Source of the DNA: JABWBP01 sp964522165
GTDB taxonomy: Bacteria; Calditrichota; Calditrichia; RBG-13-44-9; J075
Direction of reading: 5' to 3'
Assembly (NCBI GenBank): GCA_964522165.1
Contig: CAZFVV010000012.1
Coordinates: forward strand, 8,689 to 72,688
DNA length: 64,000 nucleotides
The notes below the pieces were generated by a model. It did not search any database and was not told the origin of the DNA. It was given only the letters and a program-made list of their open reading frames with translations. Of this stretch, positions 1-7,524 are shown in pieces (the first letter of the stretch is position 1; each line of letters starts with the position of its first letter). The position numbers were made by a program, and so were the translations under genes.

Positions 1-1292
1 GCGAAGACGTGCTGGCGACGCTCTCTTGCGGCAGCGAATACATCTCCTTGCTGGCTGCCAGTTTCAACCTCGGCAGCCTGGCGCAGGGCGGCGCGGCAAA
101 CGCGGTTTTTTCCCTCAGCGTTGACCCGGCAACTCCCGCGGCTACCCCGGTGGAGCTGCTGGCCGGCCTCGCCGCCGGGGCTTATCAAACCCAGCACACC
201 TTCACCGAAACGGTGGGCAGCATCGACGAGGATTTCGAGACCGGCAACTTTACCCATTACAACTGGATTCAGGGCGGGAACCAGCCCTGGCAGATTAGCA
301 GCGTTGCTCCGTACCAGGGCAGTTATTGCGCCAAATCAGGCCCCATCAATCATCAACAAAATTCTTCGCTCTCCCTCTCGGTAACGGTTTTTTCTCCCGG
401 GGTGATTTCTTTCTACAAGAAAGTTTCCTCGGAGGCGGACTACGATTTTCTGGAATTTTATATCGACAATATCAAGCAAGGAGAATGGTCCGGCGCGGTG
501 GACTGGTCGCAGGAAACTTACCCCATCGGCAGCGGCGTGCATATCCTCAAGTGGGTGTACGCAAAAGATTATTCCGTGGTCGGGGGGCAGGATTGCGCCT
601 GGATCGACAACATCGTATTTCCACAGATGGCCCTGGCGGCCAAAGACGCCGCGCTGCTTTCCATTATCTCGCCGGTGAGCGGAAGCAATCTCAGCAGCGC
701 CGAGCCGGTTGTTGTCAAGCTACGGAATTTCGGCTGGGAGCCGATCTCCAATTTCCCGGTAGGATTCTGCATCGACGGGGGAATCACCTTTACGGAAGTT
801 GTGGATACCACCCTCAATCCCGGCGAGGTCTATATCTATGTTTTCACCGCTACCGCCAACCTCGCGGTTCCCAAAATATACCAGGTGATGGCAATGGTCT
901 CGCTCAGCGGGGACGTGATTACTTCCAATGACACCGTCTTCGCCATGGTAGAAAATCAAATTATCACCGGGATCGATCCCTTATCCGCCCTGCCGAAAGA
1001 ATACAAGCTGCACCATAACTTTCCCAACCCCTTCAATCCCACGACCACTATCAAATATGACCTGCCGGCGGATTCCCGGGTAACGCTCAAAATCTACAAC
1101 ATTCTCGGCCAGGAGGTGCGCACCCTCGCCAATGAGCACCAGGCCGCCGGTTATAAAGCGCTGCAATGGGACGGTAAAAACCAGGCCGGGGAGCCGGTTT
1201 CCAGCGGGATTTATATTTACCGAATCTCTGCAGGCTCTCTAAGGGAAAGCCGGGAGTTTGTGCAATCGTACAAAATGCTTTTGTTGAAGTGA
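1..1292 (+). CDS. C-terminal part of a secreted surface protein with FlgD-like/type IX sorting tail (5' partial)
   Basis: The reading frame is open to the left edge, so the true start lies outside the window. About 427 residues are visible. Residues ~75-205 look like a jelly-roll/MAM-type adhesin domain (an ETGNF segment, then many aromatic beta-strand segments ending in an AWIDNIVFP motif). Residues ~215-310 resemble a CARDB-like Ig domain. The last ~85 residues carry the NFPNPFNP motif, IYNILGQEV and SGIYIYRI, which is the FlgD-like/Por-type C-terminal signal used for surface export in FCB bacteria. In related organisms such C-termini often belong to C25 (gingipain-like) peptidases, but the catalytic part is not in the window, so that is only a guess. 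A clear intrinsic terminator follows. Confidence 0.8.
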   Translation, partial: EDVLATLSCGSEYISLLAASFNLGSLAQGGAANAVFSLSVDPATPAATPVELLAGLAAGAYQTQHTFTETVGSIDEDFETGNFTHYNWIQGGNQPWQISSVAPYQGSYCAKSGPINHQQNSSLSLSVTVFSPGVISFYKKVSSEADYDFLEFYIDNIKQGEWSGAVDWSQETYPIGSGVHILKWVYAKDYSVVGGQDCAWIDNIVFPQMALAAKDAALLSIISPVSGSNLSSAEPVVVKLRNFGWEPISNFPVGFCIDGGITFTEVVDTTLNPGEVYIYVFTATANLAVPKIYQVMAMVSLSGDVITSNDTVFAMVENQIITGIDPLSALPKEYKLHHNFPNPFNPTTTIKYDLPADSRVTLKIYNILGQEVRTLANEHQAAGYKALQWDGKNQAGEPVSSGIYIYRISAGSLRESREFVQSYKMLLLK

Positions 1293-1304
1293 TCTGAATT
1301 GAAG

Positions 1305-1340
1305 AGACCTCAAAAGTTTTCCAAACCTTTGAGGTCTTTT
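1305..1340 (+). terminator. Intrinsic terminator of the surface protein gene
   Basis: The arms AGACCTCAAA (1305-1314) and TTTGAGGTCT (1328-1337) pair perfectly and are followed by a short T run. It starts 13 bases after the stop codon. Confidence 0.75.
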
Positions 1341-1396
1341 ACCTGTTCCCTAAAAACCCAAACGCTCAGATATTGGGAGTTGGAAACTTAAATTAT

Positions 1397-1466
1397 GAGA
1401 TTCCTGCATTCGCGGGAATGACAGCGGGCGTATCAAGGTTGGCATTCCCGCGAATGCGGGAATCTC
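1397..1466. repeat. Palindromic repeat of the ATTCCCGCGAATGCGGGAAT type
   Basis: Two ~24-base arms (about 1398-1421 and 1443-1466) are inverted copies of each other, each containing a smaller CGCGGGAAT-type palindrome. A shorter relative (CCCCGC...GCGGGG) lies at 20131-20146 and another relative begins at 63931. This is a dispersed REP-like intergenic element. Confidence 0.7.
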
Positions 1467-1518
1467 CAGCACTCTACACCTTTCTAGTACTCCCCGGCAG
1501 AGAAAGTCCGTCGATCTT

Positions 1519-1574
1519 CGTGCCGAAGTTCAACTTCGGCACGCAATTGGGTTGCGAAGTTGAACTTCGCAACC
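1519..1574. repeat. Tandem pair of 25-base perfect hairpins (GAAGTTCAACTTC / GAAGTTGAACTTC)
   Basis: The first hairpin (1519-1543) and second (1550-1574) are each 25 bases and nearly loopless, separated by 6 bases. Their stems differ in sequence but share the A-A-C-T core. The same two-hairpin layout occurs at 2738-2788. Together with the element at 1397 this fills the 355-base gap before the next gene; nothing else was seen in it. Confidence 0.75.
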
Positions 1575-1647
1575 AGTAAACCTGGCGGCGGACTAACTCT
1601 GCCGCGATGTACTATATTAAGAGCGAACCCAAAACGACCCAGGCGCC

Positions 1648-2706
1648 ATGAAACAAAATCTACCGACAAAGATGCAGGGCTTCCGCAACTGGAATCCGCC
1701 CGGGGATTGGCTTAAAATCACCGCCATCGACGCCCACACCGGCGGCGAGCCGCTGCGGGTGATCGTCGAAGGTTTCCCGGCGCTGCAAGGCGATACTATT
1801 TTAGCCCGCCGCCGCGAGGCGAAAGAGAAGTGGGACCACCTCCGCACCGCGCTGATGTGGGAGCCGCGCGGCCACGCGGATATGTACGGCTGCATTATTA
1901 CCGGGCCGGTTAGCGAAGGAGCGGATTTCGGGGTGCTGTTCACCCACAACGAGGGTTTCAGCACCATGTGCGGGCACGGAATCATTGCAGTCACCAAAGC
2001 GGCGCTGGAAACCGGGATGCTGCCGCTGCAAGCGCCGGAAACCACGGTGAAGATCGACACCCCCGCCGGGCTGGTAACCGCCCACGCGCGTATCGAAAGC
2101 GAAACCGTCAGGAGCGTGTACTTCCACAATGTGCCCTCTTTTGTGCTGGCGCTGGATGAAATCGTGGAAGTGGCAGGGTTGGGCAAAATAAAATACGATC
2201 TCGCCTTCGGGGGGGCGTTTTACGCCTTTGTGCAGGCGGAAGACGCCGGCCTGGGCTGCACCGCGGCGCATTACCGGGCGCTGATCGAGACCGGCATGGC
2301 GATCAAACGTGCAGTGATGGCCGCCCGCCCGATCGCTCACCCCTTCGAGGAAGATTTGAATTTTCTCTACGGTACGATTTTTATCGGCCCTCCCCTATCC
2401 CCCGGCGCCCACAGCCGCAACGTGTGTATTTTCGCAGAAGGCGAAGTGGATCGCAGCCCCACCGGCACCGGGGTGAGCGCGCGCATGGCGCTGCACTATG
2501 CCCGGGGAGAGGTCAAGATCGGGGAGTCTCTGGTGATCGAGAGCATCATCGGGAGCCGGTTCAGCGGGCGGGTAGTGCGGGAGACCCGCTTCGGCCCCCA
2601 CGCGGCGGTCATTCCGGAAGTGGAAGGAACCGCGCATCTCACCGGGCGGCATGAATTCCTGATCGACCCGACCGATCCGTTGCAGCAGGGATTTGTGCTG
2701 CGCTGA
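1648..2706 (+). CDS. Probable trans-3-hydroxy-L-proline dehydratase (proline racemase superfamily)
   Basis: 352 residues, the usual length for the proline racemase/hydroxyproline epimerase superfamily. The N-terminus has the IDAHTGGEPLRV motif. The first catalytic position is kept as cysteine (C108 in MCGHG). The second, which is cysteine in racemases and epimerases (DRSPCGTG), is threonine here (T272 in DRSPTGTG). In characterised family members a Cys/Thr pair marks trans-3-hydroxy-L-proline dehydratase, which removes water to give delta1-pyrroline-2-carboxylate. That substrate is typical of collagen breakdown, and an M64 peptidase follows, which fits peptide/imino-acid scavenging. Cytoplasmic; no signal peptide. 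Family certain; substrate inferred from the one residue. Confidence 0.85.
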   Translation: MKQNLPTKMQGFRNWNPPGDWLKITAIDAHTGGEPLRVIVEGFPALQGDTILARRREAKEKWDHLRTALMWEPRGHADMYGCIITGPVSEGADFGVLFTHNEGFSTMCGHGIIAVTKAALETGMLPLQAPETTVKIDTPAGLVTAHARIESETVRSVYFHNVPSFVLALDEIVEVAGLGKIKYDLAFGGAFYAFVQAEDAGLGCTAAHYRALIETGMAIKRAVMAARPIAHPFEEDLNFLYGTIFIGPPLSPGAHSRNVCIFAEGEVDRSPTGTGVSARMALHYARGEVKIGESLVIESIIGSRFSGRVVRETRFGPHAAVIPEVEGTAHLTGRHEFLIDPTDPLQQGFVLR

Positions 2707-2737
2707 GGGAACAGCAGAAGCAGGGGCAGTTCTTACT

Positions 2738-2788
2738 CGTTCCCAAACTCCGTTTGGGAACGCACTAACCGAGAAACTCCGTTTCGAG
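2738..2788. repeat. Tandem pair of hairpins (AAACTCCGTTT core)
   Basis: Hairpin 2738-2762 has perfect 11-base arms around TCC. An imperfect second hairpin with the same GAAACTCCGTTTC core lies at 2770-2788. The layout matches the pair at 1519-1574. Confidence 0.7.
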
Positions 2789-2879
2789 AGCGTGAATCAC
2801 GCAGAGTTCGGGAATTATCCAGTTCTGACGGCGGCCTTTGGCGATAGCAACGAGCACTAACAAAATCAGCGAGGTAAAC

Positions 2880-4355
2880 ATGAAAAAGCCCAATTTGATG
2901 ATATTTCTGATGCTCTTCCTGCCCCTGCTTGCCGGGGCAAATCCCGCTCCCCAATTCGAGGCGTATTTCCTAGATCAGACCCTGCGCATCGACTATTACC
3001 ACCTCGGCGACGCGCAATCGGAGTTGATTACCCTCGACCGGGTGTATCGCTATGGAACCTGGGCCGGGAGCGCCACAAATTTGCTGTATCCCTTCAACCA
3101 GGGCGGCTACTTCGTTAAAATTTACGACGCCGCCTCCGGCAATTTGATCTTCTCGAAGGGATTCGACAGCTACTTCGGGGAGTATAAAACCACTTCTCCG
3201 GCGGCGGAAGGGGTCAAACGCACCTATCACGAATCGGCCATGATCCCCTGCCCCAAAAGCAAGATCATCTTTGCCCTGGAGCGCCGGAAAAAGGATCAGC
3301 AATTGGAAGAAATTTTCCGCAGCAAGATCGATCCCGACAGCCTGGGCGTCATCCGCGATGCAGTGAAAGATCGCCAGGTTAAAGTGATCAAGAGCCTGGA
3401 AAACGGCGATCCGCACCTCAAAGTGGACGTGGTGATCCTCGGGGAAGGCTACACCGCCGCGGAAGAGGGCAAATTCCGCTCGGATTTGAAGCGCTTTACC
3501 GAAGTGCTGTTCAAACCGGAACCGTACGCTTCCAACAAAGATAAATTCAACGTGTACGGCGTTTTCAAGCCCTCGGAAGAGAGCGGGGTGGATGAACCCG
3601 GCCATCTTTCCTATAAAAACACGGTGTTGAACGCCACTTTCAACTCCCTGGGTTCGGAACGCTACCTGCTCACCGAAGACAATAAGGCCGTGCGCGACCT
3701 GGCCGCCCACGTCCCTTATGACGCCATTTACATCATGGTAAACCATGAGCGCTACGGCGGCGGGGGAATTTACAACCTGTTCTGCACCTTCACGGCGGAC
3801 AACACCTGGCAGGAGTATTTGTTCATCCATGAATTCGGGCACTCCTTTGCCGGGCTGGCGGATGAGTATTACACCTCCTCCGTGGCTTACAACGAATTCT
3901 ATCCCCGCGGCAGCGAGCCGTTGGAGCCAAACATCACCGCCCTGCTCGACCCCGCCAATCTGAAATGGAAACACCTGCTCTCCCCGAAGGTCAAACTTCC
4001 CACTCCCTGGGAAAAAGCGGGTTACGACGCTTCCGACCTGGCCTGGCAGCAAAAACGCCGGGAATTGAACGAGAGAATCGCGGAGTTGAAGCGCAGCAGC
4101 GGAGGGCAAGAAGAAATCGCCAGGTTGCAGGATGAATACAACGCCCGCGACCTGGAGCAGACCGTCAAAAATTACGACTACCTGAAGAAAAGCAAATCCT
4201 GGGGCAAAGTGGGCGCGTTCGAGGGCGCGGGCTACGCCTCCGCCGGGCTGTACCGCCCGATGTTGAACTGCATTATGTTCTCCAAGTCGCCGCTCAGCTT
4301 CTGCAAAGTGTGCGAGGAGTCGATTTCGCGGGTAATTTCTTATTACACAGATTGA
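2880..4355 (+). CDS. Secreted IgA-type metallopeptidase (M64 family)
   Basis: I start at ATG 2880 because GAGG lies a few bases upstream and the protein then opens with a clean signal peptide (MKKPNLMIFLMLFLPLLAG), giving 491 residues. The zinc motif HEFGH is at residues 317-321 and is followed by LADEYY, the extended M64 signature in which the Asp/Glu after the HExxH contributes to zinc binding. The ~150 residues before it fit the M64 N-terminal domain. A charged helical insertion lies near residues 385-425. The protein is probably exported to the periplasm or beyond and cleaves proteins; the actual substrate cannot be told. No sorting tail is present at the C-terminus. Confidence 0.9.
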   Translation: MKKPNLMIFLMLFLPLLAGANPAPQFEAYFLDQTLRIDYYHLGDAQSELITLDRVYRYGTWAGSATNLLYPFNQGGYFVKIYDAASGNLIFSKGFDSYFGEYKTTSPAAEGVKRTYHESAMIPCPKSKIIFALERRKKDQQLEEIFRSKIDPDSLGVIRDAVKDRQVKVIKSLENGDPHLKVDVVILGEGYTAAEEGKFRSDLKRFTEVLFKPEPYASNKDKFNVYGVFKPSEESGVDEPGHLSYKNTVLNATFNSLGSERYLLTEDNKAVRDLAAHVPYDAIYIMVNHERYGGGGIYNLFCTFTADNTWQEYLFIHEFGHSFAGLADEYYTSSVAYNEFYPRGSEPLEPNITALLDPANLKWKHLLSPKVKLPTPWEKAGYDASDLAWQQKRRELNERIAELKRSSGGQEEIARLQDEYNARDLEQTVKNYDYLKKSKSWGKVGAFEGAGYASAGLYRPMLNCIMFSKSPLSFCKVCEESISRVISYYTD

Positions 4356-4367
4356 TTTTTGCTGTGA

Positions 4368-4414
4368 CCAGCTATCAGCCGTCAGCAATCAGCTTTCAGC
4401 TAAAAAAGCTGACC
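4368..4414. repeat. Degenerate AGCTATCAGC-type palindromic repeat
   Basis: Short direct copies of CAGCTATCAGC/CAGCAATCAGC end in an inverted pair (TCAGCT...AGCTGA). A second, larger member of this family is at 52497-52576. The rest of 4415-4587 shows no recognisable gene. Confidence 0.55.
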
Positions 4415-4587
4415 GCTGGCGGTGAATCGGCGGGAAGCCTGCTGGTCGGAAGCGGGGGATTTAATCATACCGCTGCGGGAAGAATTGATTGAAGAAGCCA
4501 CATTCATGCAGAATTGGGAGAGATCCTGAGCGGTGAGAGTTGGCAGCGGTGAAGAGTCTCTCGGGACTGTAAGCTTCCTGAAAGATT

Positions 4588-4615
4588 TTGAAAAACTCCC
4601 TGAATTGGCTACATT
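4588..4615 (+). promoter_or_regulatory. Candidate sigma70-type promoter of the acylase gene
   Basis: TTGAAA (4588-4593), 16-base spacer, TACATT (4610-4615). The predicted start would leave a short leader containing the strong AAAGGAGG ribosome site. The identical GC-TACATT-C block recurs at the ECF sigma promoter (27559). Confidence 0.4.
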
Positions 4616-4643
4616 CCCCCCTCGTTAATTTAAAGGAGGCGCA

Positions 4644-6950
4644 TTGAAGAGATTTCTCAAGATTACCGCGCTGGGAACTGTGTTTTTGGTAGTGCTGCCC
4701 TGGTTTGGGGGGCGCCGGATACTCACTTTCTCCGTGGCCGATTACGCCGGGGAGCTTTCCGTTGCCGGGCTTCAAAACCCCGTGGAGATCACTTTCGACG
4801 CCAAAGGCATCCCCCAGGTGTGGGCTGAGAGCGATGGCGACATGTTCTTTGCCCTGGGTTGGCTGCACGCCTCCGAACGGTTATTCCAGATGGAGCTGGT
4901 GCGGCGGGTGGTGGCCGGGGAATTGGCGGAGCTATTCGGTAAAGAAGCTTATGAGGTGGATGTTCGCCAGCGCCGTATCGGCTTTGCCCGCAAAGCGCGG
5001 GAAGACGCTCCCCGGCTGGACCCCGCCACCCGGGAAGTTCTGCAGCGCTATTGCGACGGCGTCAACGCCTGGATCGGCTATAAAACCGTGCTGCCCCCGG
5101 AATTCGTTCTCCTGCGCCTCTCCCCCCGCCCCTGGCAGGTGGAGGATTGCTTAGGAATCGCGGTGTACCAGACCTGGTACGCCCACTCTTTGATGGACCG
5201 CGACCTGCAGTTCGACACCCTGGCGACTGTATTGGGTGAGGAGATCAAACCGCTGATCAACCGCGAAAAAAGCTGGTCCCCGCCCACGGTGCCGGACCGC
5301 TACCTAAAAACCCTTTTCCAGCACGACGCCTTTCCGCTGCGGATGTCGCGCGCTTCCAACTCCTGGGCGGCTGCGCCCGCTAAATCCGCCACCGGCGCGG
5401 CGCTGCACGCCAGCGATCCCCACTTAGAAGTGTACCGCGCCCCGGGGTTCTGGTATATCGCGGGGCTGCACTCCCGGGAAGGCACGGACGTGTTAGGCGT
5501 TACCGCGCCGGGGCTTCCCGCGGTGGTCATGGGGCACAATGAAACGATTGCTTATTCCTTCACCGTGGCATCTATCGACTTGCTGGATTATTTCCGCTAT
5601 GCCTGGAATTCCCGCGACAATCTGAGCATTCTGGCGGAGAACGGTTCCCAACCCCTGCGGGCGATTTACGAAGAGATCCGGGTGCAGGGAGAAGACCAAC
5701 CCCGCCGGGAGCCGGTCTATTTCACGCCCCGGGGGCCGGTGGTGGAGATGGATTCCGCTTCCGTGATCGCTCTGAAATGGGCCGGCTATGATTTCGACGC
5801 CGGGGACATGGTGCGCTCCGCCTTGAAGCTGCACCGCGCCGCCAATTTTCAGGAATTCCGCGAAGCGGTCACCGCTTTTGGGGCGCTGGACGTCAATTGG
5901 ATGTACTCCGATGCTGCCGGGAATATCGGCTACCAATTGGGGGCGCCGATTCCCAAACGGAATTTCTCCGATGCCTTCGTGCAAATCGCCGGGGAAGATT
6001 CCAGCAAACAATGGCAGGGCTACTACCCCCTGGCGCAAACCCCTCACGCCTTCAATCCCGAAAATGGCTGGCTGGCCACCTGCAACAACCGGGTGGTTTC
6101 CGAAAATTGGCCCTACCCGCTTCCGGGGTTTTACGACCCTTACCGCATCACCCGGGTGGAGGAATGGCTCTCCGAAAAAGAACGATATTCGCCGGAATAC
6201 TTTGCGGAAATGCAGCTCGACCTAGTATCCGGTCTGGCGTTGCGCTGGAAGGATTTGATGGCCGGAGGCGCCGCCCGGCTCAACAATCCCGGTCTCGCAA
6301 AAGAGATTCAAGATTGGAGCGGCGGGATGTCGGCGGATAACCGCACTGCGGCGCTGTTTGCGTTGTGGTGGCAATTTCTCAGCAAGGCGATTTTTGAGGA
6401 CGAATTGGGCGAGAAATGGGAAACCGGCCAGTTTTTGCAGGAAGAAGTGCTCACCGCCAACCTGGAACCCCTGATCGACGACCGGCGAACCGTGGATCGG
6501 GTGGAAACCGCACTTGACATATCTGCCGCTACCCTGGCAGAGGTGCTGAAAGTTTTCGGGAGAAAAAATTACGGCGAGATCAGCAAATTAGCCATTAACC
6601 ACCCGCTCTCGCGGGTGAAAATTCTCGACTACTGGCTTAATTTGAACCGGGGACCCTTCCCGGTTGGAGGAGATAACGGTTCCCCAAACGCCAATTTCAG
6701 AATCTGGAAAGCCGAAAAGGAAACGTTCTTCTGCGCCGCGGGGCCGAGCATGAGATTCATCCTGGACTGGTCGGATATCGACAATTTCACGATTCACACC
6801 AACCTGGGGCAATCCGGCAATCCCCTCAGCCCGCACTATGACGATCACCTGGCGCTGATGCGGAACGGTGAGCGCTGGGCGGCGCCGTTCAACCGGGAAC
6901 GCGTGTATGAGCGGAAGCAGAGCCTGCTGCGTTTGCTGCCGGGGAAGTGA
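4644..6950 (+). CDS. Penicillin acylase family N-terminal-nucleophile hydrolase
   Basis: The start is TTG 4644, set by AAAGGAGG six bases upstream; the reading gives MKRFLK plus a hydrophobic N-terminal segment, so the protein is exported or anchored. 768 residues is normal for the family (penicillin G acylase, AHL acylases). These proteins are made as a precursor that cuts itself in front of a Ser, which becomes the nucleophile of the beta subunit. Here that position is S238 in the ASNSW motif; the usual residue before it is Gly or Cys, here Ala. Conserved HNETIAYSFT and YRITR segments follow. The substrate is an amide (acyl-homoserine lactone, lipopeptide or beta-lactam are all possible); the sequence does not decide. 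The stop codon is overlapped by the left arm of a repeat. Confidence 0.88.
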   Translation: MKRFLKITALGTVFLVVLPWFGGRRILTFSVADYAGELSVAGLQNPVEITFDAKGIPQVWAESDGDMFFALGWLHASERLFQMELVRRVVAGELAELFGKEAYEVDVRQRRIGFARKAREDAPRLDPATREVLQRYCDGVNAWIGYKTVLPPEFVLLRLSPRPWQVEDCLGIAVYQTWYAHSLMDRDLQFDTLATVLGEEIKPLINREKSWSPPTVPDRYLKTLFQHDAFPLRMSRASNSWAAAPAKSATGAALHASDPHLEVYRAPGFWYIAGLHSREGTDVLGVTAPGLPAVVMGHNETIAYSFTVASIDLLDYFRYAWNSRDNLSILAENGSQPLRAIYEEIRVQGEDQPRREPVYFTPRGPVVEMDSASVIALKWAGYDFDAGDMVRSALKLHRAANFQEFREAVTAFGALDVNWMYSDAAGNIGYQLGAPIPKRNFSDAFVQIAGEDSSKQWQGYYPLAQTPHAFNPENGWLATCNNRVVSENWPYPLPGFYDPYRITRVEEWLSEKERYSPEYFAEMQLDLVSGLALRWKDLMAGGAARLNNPGLAKEIQDWSGGMSADNRTAALFALWWQFLSKAIFEDELGEKWETGQFLQEEVLTANLEPLIDDRRTVDRVETALDISAATLAEVLKVFGRKNYGEISKLAINHPLSRVKILDYWLNLNRGPFPVGGDNGSPNANFRIWKAEKETFFCAAGPSMRFILDWSDIDNFTIHTNLGQSGNPLSPHYDDHLALMRNGERWAAPFNRERVYERKQSLLRLLPGK

Positions 6951-7002
6951 TGCGTATTGCGTATTTCGTAGTGCGTAAAACGGAATACGAAATACGCATC
7001 AC
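6947..7002. repeat. Palindromic repeat of the ATACGAAATACG family, overlapping the stop codon
   Basis: Left arm 6947-6968 and right arm 6988-7002 are inverted copies of GTGATGCGTATT...CGAAATACGCATCAC type. The acylase stop TGA (6948-6950) is part of the left arm. Relatives are at 13943-14014 and 37564-37612. Confidence 0.7.
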
Positions 7003-7046
7003 CTCCAGTATCGGAATTACCTCTTTAACAAACAGGGAGCCTCCCC

Positions 7047-7322
7047 GTGCTTCAATTTTACCGGCATAGAGAGTGCGCGGAATGCGAGCAAATCCAGGAT
7101 AAGTTGAGAGAATTGGTGCTGGCGCACCGGGTTATTTTCGTTGTGGATTCATCGCGTCTTCCTCAAGGCGGGAATCCTCCCCTGCTGATAGATGGGGAAA
7201 AAGCCTGCCGGGGAAAACAGGCCATCCTGGCGTACCTGGAAGCCCTGGAAAGCTTCAAAGCGCAATGGGATAAATACCAGGGCGACGCGTGTTATTGCGG
7301 CGAAGACGGAAACCCGGAATAA
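7047..7322 (+). CDS. Small glutaredoxin/thioredoxin-fold protein
   Basis: 91 residues from GTG 7047 with an AGGGAG ribosome site upstream. The N-terminal strand runs straight into a redox CAEC motif (FYRHRECAECEQI), the hallmark arrangement of glutaredoxin-like proteins. A segment resembling the cis-proline region (GGNPPLLIDG) and a C-terminal helix follow. An extra CYC near the C-terminus is unusual and could bind metal or form a second disulfide. No signal peptide, so a cytoplasmic thiol-disulfide role is likely. It is flanked by repeats and is probably a single-gene unit. Confidence 0.65.
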   Translation: MLQFYRHRECAECEQIQDKLRELVLAHRVIFVVDSSRLPQGGNPPLLIDGEKACRGKQAILAYLEALESFKAQWDKYQGDACYCGEDGNPE

Positions 7323-7524
7323 TGCGCGAAAAATTTTCAAAAACCTCACGCCGCCTCTTGCTTAAGCGGAAATTTTTTGTAAATTCTTCCTTTCACTTGC
7401 TGCCGGTTGTTCTACGTATTGCCTCTTTCCGGTCGCCCCGGGAAAAGCCTCGATTTCGTTAACAACCCTTGACTTTATTCTATTTGTATTTCACGCTTCA
7501 AACCACAGCGAAAGGGATTTTTAT

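Noticed and set aside
2970..4388. 472-codon antisense frame across the M64 peptidase
   Set aside because: No motif, and the plus-strand frame has the complete HEFGH site and signal peptide.
7469..7490. TTGACT upstream of the TonB receptor as a promoter
   Set aside because: No acceptable -10 box at 16-18 bases; a Bacteroidetes-style -7 box is also imperfect.
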